Positions 13,112-20,785 of a stretch of DNA of 20,814 nt are shown one piece after another. This DNA is from JBIOWF01 sp044868295 (GTDB lineage Bacteria; Actinomycetota; Actinomycetes; Streptosporangiales; Streptosporangiaceae). Every line of letters starts with the position of its first letter. The first letter of the stretch is position 1. Where the stretch lies: NCBI GenBank assembly GCA_044868295.1, contig JBIOWF010000147.1:1-20814 (forward strand), in the 5' to 3' direction. The position numbers and the translations under genes were made by a program. The notes beneath the pieces are model-generated. The model ran no database searches, was not told where the DNA came from, and saw nothing but the letters and a program-made list of their open reading frames with translations.

Positions 13112-14173
13112 GTGAGCTTTGATCGTGAGCTGGTGTCGCCCGGCGCCGAGGGCGACGAGCGGATGATCGAGGCGGCGCTGCGGCCCAAGCGGCTGGACGA
13201 GTTCATCGGGCAGGCGCGGGTCCGTGAGCAGCTGTCGCTGGTCCTGGAGAGCGCCCTGCGCCGGAACCTGCCCCCCGACCACGTGCTGATGAGCGGAGGC
13301 CCCGGGCTGGGCAAGACCACGCTCGCCATGATCATCGCCGCGGAGCTGGGGGCGCCGCTCCGGGTGACCTCGGGTCCCGCGCTCGAACGGGCGGGTGACC
13401 TGGCCGCGATCCTCTCGACGCTGTCGGAGGGCGAGGTCCTGTTCATCGACGAGATCCACCGGATGGCCCGGCCCGCCGAGGAGATGCTCTATCTCGCGAT
13501 GGAGGACTTCCGCGTCGACATCGTCGTCGGCAAGGGGCCGGGGGCGACCTCCATCCCACTGGACATCGCGCCGTTCACGCTGGTCGGGGCGACGACACGA
13601 GCGGGCCTGCTGCCCGCGCCACTGCGCGACCGGTTCGGCTTCACCGCGCACATGGACTTCTACGAGGTGGCCGAGTTGGAGCAGGTGCTCCACCGGTCGG
13701 CGCGGTTGCTGTCCGTCGAGATTCCCGCCGACGGCGCCCACGAGATAGCCCGCCGCTCGCGCGGCACGCCTCGCATCGCGAACCGCCTGCTGCGCCGGGT
13801 CCGCGACTTCTCCGAGGTTCGTGCGGCAGGTGTGGTCACGCGCGAGATCGCGTCGGCGGCGCTCGACCTGTACGAGGTGGACGCCGAAGGGCTCGACCGC
13901 CTTGACCGGGCCGTTCTCACCGCGCTGCTCCGCAAGTTCGGGGGCGGGCCGGTAGGCCTCTCCACGCTGGCCGTGGCCATCGGGGAGGAACCCGAGACCG
14001 TCGAGGTGGTGGCGGAGCCCTTCCTCGTCCGGCAGGGCCTGCTCGCCCGCACGCCACGCGGCCGGGTGGCGACGGCGTCGGCCTGGACCCATCTCGGCCT
14101 CACCCCACCACCGGACGCCTTCGGCGCCGCCGTGATCCCGAGCCTATTCGAAGCGCCTGATGAGCCCGTATGA
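13112..14173 (+). CDS. ruvB: Holliday junction branch migration ATPase RuvB
   Basis: AAA+ motor (353 aa) that drives branch migration with RuvA. Walker A GGPGLGKTT (62-70), Walker B FIDEIH (111-116), sensor 1 GATTRAG (159-165), arginine finger R174 in LRDRFG, and sensor 2 RGTPRIANRLLRR are all present, followed by the C-terminal winged helix with RGRVAT and the HLGL end. The GTG start at 13112 has GGAGGT 5 nt upstream. It is 75 nt after ruvA and probably in the same transcript. A hairpin includes its stop codon. Confidence 0.97.
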   Translation: MSFDRELVSPGAEGDERMIEAALRPKRLDEFIGQARVREQLSLVLESALRRNLPPDHVLMSGGPGLGKTTLAMIIAAELGAPLRVTSGPALERAGDLAAILSTLSEGEVLFIDEIHRMARPAEEMLYLAMEDFRVDIVVGKGPGATSIPLDIAPFTLVGATTRAGLLPAPLRDRFGFTAHMDFYEVAELEQVLHRSARLLSVEIPADGAHEIARRSRGTPRIANRLLRRVRDFSEVRAAGVVTREIASAALDLYEVDAEGLDRLDRAVLTALLRKFGGGPVGLSTLAVAIGEEPETVEVVAEPFLVRQGLLARTPRGRVATASAWTHLGLTPPPDAFGAAVIPSLFEAPDEPV

Positions 14174-14193
14174 GTCGATGACTCGTAGGGCTC
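14162..14193 (+). terminator. Hairpin spanning the ruvB stop codon, likely terminator
   Basis: GAGCCC (14162-14167) pairs with GGGCTC (14188-14193) and GAGTC (14172-14176) with GACTC (14180-14184). Between them are a few extra pairs including one G-U, with one bulged base, around a 3-nt loop. The TGA of ruvB (14171-14173) lies inside the left arm. No T-run follows. Confidence 0.55.
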
Positions 14194-14263
14194 CTTCGGG
14201 GTCACGGAAAGATTGCAAAGGTCGTGAAACGGGAACTTTCCCGCGCGGCGGATCGTGGGTTCG

Positions 14264-14293
14264 TTGCCGGGCTTCGCGCAGCTCGCATACACT
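14264..14293 (+). promoter_or_regulatory. Candidate promoter of yajC-secD-secF
   Basis: TTGCCG (14264-14269) and TACACT (14288-14293) are separated by 18 nt and fit a housekeeping sigma promoter. Transcription would start near 14300, leaving a leader of about 110 nt before yajC. Upstream, CGGGAA-CT-TTCCCG forms a small palindrome (14230-14243). Confidence 0.55.
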
Positions 14294-14408
14294 GCGTGGC
14301 TTGACCGGCCGCTTACGCTGACGTTCAGGCGTCGTGGCGGCTGTGCGCAGACGCGTATAGGACCTCCGGCGTAAAGCCGGTTCATCACGTAATGGAAGGG
14401 TGGCCCCC

Positions 14409-14780
14409 GTGGGTAACAACCCGCTTGGGACGTTTCTGCCCCTGATCTTGTTGGTAGTAGTGTTCTACTTCCTTCTGATCCGCCCGCAGCGTAAGAAGCA
14501 GCAGGAGCAGCTGCAGATGCAGAACGCGCTCGCTCCGGGCGCGCAGGTCATGACGACGACCGGCCTGTTCGGCACTGTTGTCGGGATCCAGGACGACGAC
14601 GTCATCCTTGAGGTGGCGCCCGGTGTGGAGACTCGTTGGGTCAAGGCGGCCATCGGCCGTGTCGTGACCCCGGCGGAGGACACCGAGTCCACGGATGAGG
14701 TCGATGAGGACGGCGATGAGCCGGTGAACGAGACGCCCGAGGGCGGCGACGACAAGGATTCGAGCACCAAGCAGTCCTGA
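14409..14780 (+). CDS. yajC: Sec translocon accessory protein YajC
   Basis: Small single-pass membrane protein (123 aa) that associates with SecDF at the Sec translocon. The hydrophobic segment at about 8-24 is followed by the conserved RPQRKKQQEQ and by the cytoplasmic part GAQVMTTTGLFGTVVGI. The C-terminal 30 residues are strongly acidic (Glu/Asp-rich) and probably disordered. GTG 14409 was chosen because GGAAGGG (14394-14400) lies 8 nt upstream; an in-frame GTG at 14400 would overlap that site. secD follows after 42 nt. Confidence 0.95.
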   Translation: MGNNPLGTFLPLILLVVVFYFLLIRPQRKKQQEQLQMQNALAPGAQVMTTTGLFGTVVGIQDDDVILEVAPGVETRWVKAAIGRVVTPAEDTESTDEVDEDGDEPVNETPEGGDDKDSSTKQS

Positions 14781-14822
14781 GTAGGCTCATTGCAGGCCCT
14801 TTGACGAAAGAACTGACCACCA

Positions 14823-16559
14823 GTGGCTCCACCGACAAGTAGCCAGATCAAGCCGGGACGCACGCTCCTGGCACTTCTGGCGATCATCCTCGCCATGGGC
14901 ACGACCGTCGCCCTGCAGAAGGCGTTCGTCCCCAAGTACGGCCTCGACCTCGCGGGCGGCACGACGGTGACGCTGTCGCCGGTCACGCTCGACGGGAAGG
15001 CGCCGTCACCGGAGAGCCTCGATCGCGCCGTCAACATCATCCGCGACCGGGTCAACGGTACGGGCATCTCCGATGCCGAGGTCGCCAAGTCGGGCGACAA
15101 CATCGTGATCTCGGTGCCGGGAGCGGGCCGGGAAGAGGCCATCAAGCTCGTGGCGACGACGGCGGAGTTGCGGTTCCGGCAGGTTCTGGCCGTCGCGGCG
15201 GCGAAGATCGAGCCGGCCCCGTTGCCGAGCGCCGCGCCGACGCCGTCCGCCGCCACGACGCCGGGCGCGTCACCGGGAGCTTCGACGACTCCGACCGTCA
15301 GCGGCACGCCCGCGGGCCGAGCGCTCTCCGAGGCCTTGACGGCCCCGTCGCCGACACCCGCCACGACGTCCAAGTCCAAGGCGACGCCGGCCGCCTCGGC
15401 GGAGCCCACTGCCAAGGCTTCCCCGTCTGCCGCGCCGAGCGCGCAGGCGAGCGACGATCCGCTGGCCGGACAGGACACCACGGGCATCGACCCGGCTCTG
15501 CTGGCGCAGTTCCGCAAGATCGACTGTTCCGCGAAGAACCGTGGCCAGGGCGTCCAGGACGATCCTGCCAAGCAGATCGTCGCCTGCAGTGATGACGGCA
15601 CCGCGCGGTACATCCTGGACAAGGCGGCCGTGCAGGGCTCGGAGATCAGCGCCGCCAGCGCGGGGGTCCGCCAGGACACCGGCGAATGGGTCGTCAACCT
15701 CGACTTCAAGAGCAAGGGCGCGTCCGAGTGGGCCAAGCTCACCGGCACGGCCTTCAACGCCCAGCCGCCGCGGAACCAGATCGGCGTCGTCCTGGACGGT
15801 CTTGTGATCACGGCTCCGTCTTCGAACGGCCCGATCACCGGTGGCAGGACGGAGATCTCCGGCAGCTTCACCCAGCAGACCGCGACCAATCTGGCCGACC
15901 AGCTCAAGTACGGCGCGCTGCCGCTGAAGTTCGTGCAGAGCTCCGTCGTCTCGGTCTCGTCCACACTCGGTCAGGACCAGCTCCGCGGCGGCCTGATCTC
16001 CGGCGCCATCGGCCTGTTGATCGTCGTGTTCTACCTGCTGCTCTACTACCGGGGCCTCGGCCTCATCGGTGTGGCGAGCCTGGGCATCGCGACGATCGTC
16101 ACCTATTTGACGGTGGCGATCCTCAGTCACAACGCGGGATTCCGGCTCTCGCTGTCGCACATCATCGGCCTGGTGGTCTCCATCGGCATCACGGCGGACT
16201 CGTTCATCGTCTACTTCGAGCGGATCCGTGACGAGATCAAGGAAGGCCGCCGTACGCTGCGGACCGCGGTCGAGGTCGCCTGGCGTCGCGCCCGGCGCAC
16301 GATCCTCGTGGCCGATGCCGTCATGTTCATCGCCGCGGTGGTGCTCTACTTCCTCGCGGTGGGCGGTGTGGCCGGATTCGCGTTCGCGATGGGCCTGACC
16401 ACGCTCATCGACGTCGTGGTGGTGTTCCTCTTCACCAAGCCGCTGATGTCCGTCGCCGCCCGGATGAAGTTCTTCGCCAAGGGCCACAAGCTGTCCGGAC
16501 TCGACGCCGAGCGCATGGGCCGGACCAGCCCCGCCGAGCAGACCCTGCAGGAGGCGTGA
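14823..16559 (+). CDS. secD: Protein translocase subunit SecD
   Basis: Membrane protein (578 aa) of the RND-like SecDF complex, which uses the proton gradient to pull secreted proteins outward. There is one TM at about 14-33, a large external domain, then five TM segments in the C-terminal half (about 389-408, 413-434, 443-465, 493-513, 516-538). YGLDLAGGTTVTL (about 39-51) and the D-V-rich TM4 region GITADSFIVYFERIRDE (about 455-471) mark the family. An insert of low complexity (Ala, Pro, Ser, Thr; about 130-212) interrupts the external domain, and two cysteines (C235, C255) follow it. GTG 14823 has only a weak GAAAG 12 nt upstream. It overlaps secF. Confidence 0.95.
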   Translation: MAPPTSSQIKPGRTLLALLAIILAMGTTVALQKAFVPKYGLDLAGGTTVTLSPVTLDGKAPSPESLDRAVNIIRDRVNGTGISDAEVAKSGDNIVISVPGAGREEAIKLVATTAELRFRQVLAVAAAKIEPAPLPSAAPTPSAATTPGASPGASTTPTVSGTPAGRALSEALTAPSPTPATTSKSKATPAASAEPTAKASPSAAPSAQASDDPLAGQDTTGIDPALLAQFRKIDCSAKNRGQGVQDDPAKQIVACSDDGTARYILDKAAVQGSEISAASAGVRQDTGEWVVNLDFKSKGASEWAKLTGTAFNAQPPRNQIGVVLDGLVITAPSSNGPITGGRTEISGSFTQQTATNLADQLKYGALPLKFVQSSVVSVSSTLGQDQLRGGLISGAIGLLIVVFYLLLYYRGLGLIGVASLGIATIVTYLTVAILSHNAGFRLSLSHIIGLVVSIGITADSFIVYFERIRDEIKEGRRTLRTAVEVAWRRARRTILVADAVMFIAAVVLYFLAVGGVAGFAFAMGLTTLIDVVVVFLFTKPLMSVAARMKFFAKGHKLSGLDAERMGRTSPAEQTLQEA

Positions 16560-17620
16560 TGCCGGGAGTTATCAGCCGCCTGTACCGCGGCGACATCAAC
16601 ATCGATTTCGTCGGCAAGCGCAAGATCTGGTACGGCCTGTCGGCCTTCCTGCTGGCGTTCTCGATTCTCGGCTTGATCGTCAACGGCCTCAACCTCGGCG
16701 TCGAGTTCAAGGGCGGGTCGGTCTTCGACTTCACCCGGACCCCGGGTTCGAGCCTGGAGCAGGTCCGGACGACCGTTCAGGAGGCGGGCCCGCACCAGGT
16801 CATCGTGCAGCAGGCAGGTCCGAACTGGCGCGTCACCACCGAGAGTCTCGGCGGAGCCGAGGTGCCCAAGGTGCAGGAGGCGGTGGCCGAGCGGTTCGGG
16901 CTGGCCACGGACGATGTGAGCTCCCAGATCATCGGAGCGACCTGGGGCGGCGAGGTCTCGAAGAAGGCCTGGATCGGCCTCGGGGTCTTCATGATCGCGA
17001 TCATGTTGTACCTCACCATGGCGTTCGAGTGGCGGATGGCCGTCGCGGCCATCGTCGCGCTCGGGCACGACCTCGTGATCACGGCGGGCGTCTACGCCTG
17101 GTCGGGCTTCGAGGTCACCCCGGCGACCATGCTGGGCTTCCTCACGATCCTCGGCTATTCGCTGTACGACGCGGTCGTCGTCTTCGACATGATCAAGGAA
17201 GTGACGGGCAAGCTCGGCACGACCGCGAAGATGACCTACACGCAGGCGGCGAACAACGCGCTCAGCCACACGCTGATCCGGTCGCTGAACACCTCGCTGG
17301 TCGCGATCCTGCCCGTGGCGGCGATCCTGTTCATCGGCACCACGCTGCTCGGCGCGGGCACGCTGAAGGACCTGTCGCTGGCCCTGTTCGTCGGCATGAT
17401 CGTCGGCACCTACTCCTCGCTGTGCGTCGCCACGCCGATCCTGGTGACGTTGAAGGAGCGGGAGCCGCAGTGGCAGGCCCTCGCCAAGCGGGTCGCCCAG
17501 AAGCAGGCGTCGCTGGCCAAGGCCGCGGCCGCGGGCGGCGGCCGTACCGACAAGGAGCCCGTGGTGGCGGGATCCCAGAACGGCGCGGTCACCGCGGAGG
17601 GCAAGCGCAAGAAGCGTTAG
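16559..17620 (+). CDS. secF: Protein translocase subunit SecF
   Basis: Partner of SecD (353 aa) with six predicted TM segments: one at about 24-43, an external domain to about 135, then a five-helix bundle. Family motifs are LGVEFKGGS (46-54) and the TM4 region GYSLYDAVVVFDMIKE (199-214), which carries the proton-pathway Asp. The C-terminus (about 305-353) is basic and Ala/Gly-rich. ATG 16559 overlaps the secD stop by one base (TGATG) and has AGGAGG 4 nt upstream; the in-frame GTG at 16556 is too close to that site. A strong terminator follows. Confidence 0.95.
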   Translation: MPGVISRLYRGDINIDFVGKRKIWYGLSAFLLAFSILGLIVNGLNLGVEFKGGSVFDFTRTPGSSLEQVRTTVQEAGPHQVIVQQAGPNWRVTTESLGGAEVPKVQEAVAERFGLATDDVSSQIIGATWGGEVSKKAWIGLGVFMIAIMLYLTMAFEWRMAVAAIVALGHDLVITAGVYAWSGFEVTPATMLGFLTILGYSLYDAVVVFDMIKEVTGKLGTTAKMTYTQAANNALSHTLIRSLNTSLVAILPVAAILFIGTTLLGAGTLKDLSLALFVGMIVGTYSSLCVATPILVTLKEREPQWQALAKRVAQKQASLAKAAAAGGGRTDKEPVVAGSQNGAVTAEGKRKKR

Positions 17621-17635
17621 AACGACGCGCACCGG

Positions 17636-17668
17636 CGCCCCCGTGTTCCCGCAAGGGACGCGGGGGCG
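17636..17668 (+). terminator. Intrinsic terminator of the yajC-secD-secF operon
   Basis: CGCCCCCG (17636-17643) pairs with CGGGGGCG (17661-17668). The stem continues through TGTTCCC against GGGACG, with one bulged T and one wobble pair, to a GCAA tetraloop (17651-17654). It starts 15 nt after the secF stop. Confidence 0.88.
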
Positions 17669-17744
17669 TTGTGCTGCCAGCCGGCCTGATTCCCTTCCTG
17701 TGGACCGTATCGCCCCCCCAGTGGCCGTCCTGTGGCGTTCTGGC

Positions 17745-17771
17745 GCCGATCCAGCCGATCCAGCCGATCCA
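17745..17771 (+). repeat. Three tandem 9-bp repeats GCCGATCCA upstream of apt
   Basis: GCCGATCCA is repeated exactly three times (17745-17753, 17754-17762, 17763-17771), ending 9 nt before the -10-like TAGGGT of apt. It covers the -35 region of that promoter. Nothing else in the gap (17669-17744) is recognisable. Confidence 0.85.
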
Positions 17772-17780
17772 AAGGTGTTC

Positions 17781-17786
17781 TAGGGT
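17781..17786 (+). promoter_or_regulatory. Candidate -10 element of apt (possibly leaderless)
   Basis: TAGGGT fits TAnnnT and ends 7 nt before the GTG at 17794, so transcription could begin at the start codon. No -35 is evident; the three 9-bp repeats occupy that place. Confidence 0.35.
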
Positions 17787-17793
17787 GGGCGGC

Positions 17794-18300
17794 GTGACTG
17801 AGTGGATCTCGTTGATCAGGGACGTGCCCGACTATCCGAAGCCGGGGATCCTGTTCAAGGACATCACCCCGCTGCTGGCCGATCACGCCGCGTTCGTGCA
17901 GGTCGTGGACGAGCTCGCGGACGGGCTGGTGTTCGACAAGGTCGTGGGCATCGAGGCGCGGGGCTTCATCCTGGCCGCGCCCGTCGCCTACCGGAACGGC
18001 GCGGGCTTCATCCCGGTCCGGAAAAAGGGCAAACTACCCGCCAGGACGATTGAAGAGTCATACGAACTGGAATACGGCTCGGCCACCATCGAGATGCACG
18101 CCGACGCGCTCGCCCCGGGTGACCGGGTGCTCATCGTGGACGACGTGCTCGCTACCGGCGGCACCGCGAACGCGACGGTCGAGCTGGTCAGGAGGACCGG
18201 CGCGGATGTGGTCGCGGCGTCGTTCCTCATGGAGTTGTCGTTCCTTTCCGGCCGTGAGCGGCTCGCCGGCCTGGAGGTCCGTTCCCTGGTGGCCGTCTGA
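17794..18300 (+). CDS. apt: Adenine phosphoribosyltransferase
   Basis: Purine salvage enzyme (168 aa, typical family length) making AMP from adenine and PRPP in the cytoplasm. The N-terminal IRDVPDYPKPGILFKDITPLL is characteristic, IEARGF (about 53-58) contributes to the active site, and the PRPP-binding loop VLIVDDVLATGGTA is at 112-125. Two in-frame GTG codons, 17785 and 17794, are possible; 17794 gives the usual N-terminus but has only a poor G-rich ribosome site and may be leaderless, while 17785 has AAAGG 9 nt upstream. Location beside rel, the stringent-response gene, is the conserved actinobacterial arrangement. Confidence 0.95.
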   Translation: MTEWISLIRDVPDYPKPGILFKDITPLLADHAAFVQVVDELADGLVFDKVVGIEARGFILAAPVAYRNGAGFIPVRKKGKLPARTIEESYELEYGSATIEMHADALAPGDRVLIVDDVLATGGTANATVELVRRTGADVVAASFLMELSFLSGRERLAGLEVRSLVAV

Positions 18301-18349
18301 CCGCGTGCCTGCGGGGCGGACGCGACGGTGAGTGCTTCGGCGGCCCGGA

Positions 18350-18355
18350 TACACT
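18350..18355 (+). promoter_or_regulatory. Candidate -10 element of rel
   Basis: TACACT, in the context GATACACTGTGG, predicts a start near 18362 and a leader of about 25 nt. The hexamer and its flanks resemble the -10 proposed for yajC (CATACACTGCGTGG). The -35 is not clear. Confidence 0.35.
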
Positions 18356-18386
18356 GTGGAATCTGGACTCAACGTGAGGAGTCTGT

Positions 18387-20741
18387 GTGCCCCGTGATGT
18401 GGTCGTGCCCGACAGTGCCAGGGCTCGGCGCGATTCCGATCCGGCCGAGCCGGTCGACGTGCCCACTGACGTGCCCGACGCATCGGGGGCCGCGGAGGAG
18501 AGACCCGCGCCTGCCGTACGGCGGAGGCGGACGCGGTTCGGGGGGCAGTGGGGTGCGATGAATCCAGTGCTGGAGCCGCTCTTCAAGACGGTCCGCGCGA
18601 CCCATCCCAAGGCGGACCTGCGTCTCATCGAGCGTGCCTACGACGTGGCCGCCCACCACCACCGCGACCAGAAGCGCAAGAGCGGCGACCCCTACATCAC
18701 GCACCCGCTGGCGGTCGCGACGATCCTCGCCGAGCTCGGCACCGACGACGAGACGCTCTGCGCCGCGCTGTTGCACGACACCGTCGAGGACACCGCCTAC
18801 AGCCTCGACGAGTTGCGGGCCGACTTCGGCGACAGCATCGCGCTGCTGGTCGACGGCGTGACCAAGCTGGACAAGGTCAAGTTCGGCGACGCGGCGCAGG
18901 CGGAGACGGTCCGGAAGATGGTCGTCGCGATGTCCCGTGACATCCGCGTCCTGGTCATCAAGCTCGCCGACCGGCTGCACAACATGCGCACGATGCGCTA
19001 CCTGCCCGAGCATAAGCGGCACCAGAAGTCCCGCGAGACTCTGGAGATCTTCGCTCCGCTGGCCCACCGGCTGGGCATGAACACCATCAAGTGGGAGCTG
19101 GAGGACCTCGCGTTCGCCATGCTCTACCCGAAACGCTACGACGAGATCGCCCGGATGGTGTCGGAGCGGGCGCCGCGGCGAGATCTGTTCCTCCAGGACG
19201 TGATCGAGAAGGTCTCCGGCGACCTGCGCGAGGCGAAGATCCGGGCGGCCGTGAAGGGCCGCCCGAAGCATTACTACTCGATCTACCAGAAGATGATCGC
19301 GAAGGATGTCGCCTTCGACGACATCTACGACCTGGTGGGCATCCGGGTTCTCGTCGACACGGTCCGTGACTGCTATGCGGCGCTCGGAACGATCCACGCG
19401 CAGTGGAGGCCGGTCCCCGGGCGGTTCAAGGATTACATCGCGATGCCCAAGTTCAACATGTACCAGTCGTTGCACACGACGGTCATGGGGCCGGAGGGCA
19501 AGACGATCGAGCTGCAGATCCGGACCCGCGCCATGCACCACCGGGCGGAGTACGGCGTCGCGGCCCACTGGAAGTACAAGGAGGAGATGAACGTCACCTC
19601 CGGCGGGCCGACCAAGGACAAGCAGGTCGGCGACATGGCCTGGCTGCGGCAGCTCCTCGACTGGCAGAAGGAGACCTCCGACCCCGGCGAGTTCCTGGAG
19701 TCGCTCCGCTTCGACCTGTCGGTCTCCGCGGTGTTCGTCTTCACGCCGCGCGGGCAGGTGATCGCCCTTCCGGAGGGCGCGACACCCGTGGACTTCGCCT
19801 ACGCCGTGCACACCGAGGTCGGGCACCGATGCATCGGCGCCCGGGTGAACGGCCGCCTGGTGCCGCTGGAGTCCCGGCTCGGGAACGGCGACACGGTCGA
19901 GATCTTCACGTCGAAGTCGCCGGACGCGGGCCCCTCGCGTGACTGGCTCAAGTTCGTCAAGAGCGGCCGGGCCCGGAACAAGATCCGCCAGTGGTTCTCC
20001 AAGGAGCGCAGGGAGACCGCGATCGAGGCCGGCAAGGAGGCCATCGGGCGGGCGATGCGCAAGCAGGGGTTGCCCCTGCAGCGGATGATGTCGGGCGAGG
20101 CGCTGCTGGCGCTCGCGCGCGACCTGCGCTACCCGGACGTGTCGGCTCTGTACGCGGCGGTCGGCGAGGGCCACATCGCGGCCCAGTCGGTCGTCCAGAA
20201 GCTCGTACAGGCTCTCGGAGGCGTCGAGGGGGAGGAGGACCTGGCCGAGGCGGCGCTGCCCACCCGGCTCAAGGGACGCCTCCGGCCCAATTCGAACGCC
20301 GGAGTCATGGTCGCCGGTGACCCCGACGTGTGGGTCAGGCTGTCGCGCTGCTGCACCCCGGTTCCGGGCGACGATATCGTCGGCTTCGTGACCCGCGGGC
20401 ACGGCGTCTCCGTCCACCGGACGAACTGCCCCAACGTCGAGCAGTTGAACGAGCAGCCGGACCGGCTCGTCCAGGTCGCCTGGTCGCCCGGCGACGACTC
20501 CGTCTTCCTCGTCGCGATCCAGGTCGAGGCTCTGGACCGGCCCCGTCTGCTGTCGGACGTCACCAGGACGTTGTCGGACCAGCATGTGAACATCCTGTCC
20601 GCCTCGGTGGCCACGACCCGCGACCGCGTGGCCGTCAGCAAGTTCACCTTCGAGATGGGCGACCCCAAGCACCTCGGCCACGTCCTCAAGGCCGTGCGGA
20701 ACGTCCAGGGCGTCTACGACGTCTACCGTGTCACCTCGTGA
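18387..20741 (+). CDS. relA: Bifunctional (p)ppGpp synthetase/hydrolase Rel
   Basis: Long RelA/SpoT homologue (784 aa) that makes and degrades the alarmone (p)ppGpp on the ribosome and in the cytoplasm. Domain order: HD hydrolase (about 80-215) with H106, and H130-D131 and E134-D135 in HDTVEDT; synthetase (about 285-400) with GRPKHYYSIY and RFKD (346-349), the RxKD form found in bifunctional enzymes; TGS (about 446-508); zinc-binding CC region with C655, C656, H677 and C681; ACT (about 704-784). Both catalytic domains look intact. GTG 18387 has GAGGAG 5 nt upstream; the first 57 residues are a disordered acidic/Arg-rich extension before the ATG at 18558. Confidence 0.96.
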   Translation: MPRDVVVPDSARARRDSDPAEPVDVPTDVPDASGAAEERPAPAVRRRRTRFGGQWGAMNPVLEPLFKTVRATHPKADLRLIERAYDVAAHHHRDQKRKSGDPYITHPLAVATILAELGTDDETLCAALLHDTVEDTAYSLDELRADFGDSIALLVDGVTKLDKVKFGDAAQAETVRKMVVAMSRDIRVLVIKLADRLHNMRTMRYLPEHKRHQKSRETLEIFAPLAHRLGMNTIKWELEDLAFAMLYPKRYDEIARMVSERAPRRDLFLQDVIEKVSGDLREAKIRAAVKGRPKHYYSIYQKMIAKDVAFDDIYDLVGIRVLVDTVRDCYAALGTIHAQWRPVPGRFKDYIAMPKFNMYQSLHTTVMGPEGKTIELQIRTRAMHHRAEYGVAAHWKYKEEMNVTSGGPTKDKQVGDMAWLRQLLDWQKETSDPGEFLESLRFDLSVSAVFVFTPRGQVIALPEGATPVDFAYAVHTEVGHRCIGARVNGRLVPLESRLGNGDTVEIFTSKSPDAGPSRDWLKFVKSGRARNKIRQWFSKERRETAIEAGKEAIGRAMRKQGLPLQRMMSGEALLALARDLRYPDVSALYAAVGEGHIAAQSVVQKLVQALGGVEGEEDLAEAALPTRLKGRLRPNSNAGVMVAGDPDVWVRLSRCCTPVPGDDIVGFVTRGHGVSVHRTNCPNVEQLNEQPDRLVQVAWSPGDDSVFLVAIQVEALDRPRLLSDVTRTLSDQHVNILSASVATTRDRVAVSKFTFEMGDPKHLGHVLKAVRNVQGVYDVYRVTS

Positions 20742-20751
20742 ACCCATGACG

Positions 20752-20785
20752 TCCGGTTTGTGAAATTTATGAGCAAATTTCCGGA
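20752..20785 (+). terminator. AT-rich hairpin after rel, candidate terminator
   Basis: TCCGG (20752-20756) pairs with CCGGA (20781-20785). Inside, either TTTG/CAAA (20757-20760 with 20774-20777) or two AAATTT copies (20763-20768, 20775-20780) can pair. It lies 10 nt after the rel stop and is strikingly A/T-rich for this genome. No T-run follows. Confidence 0.4.

Noticed and set aside
14465..15964. Minus-strand open frame (499 codons) opposite yajC-secD
   Set aside because: Spans two real genes and their spacer, has no motif and no ribosome site.
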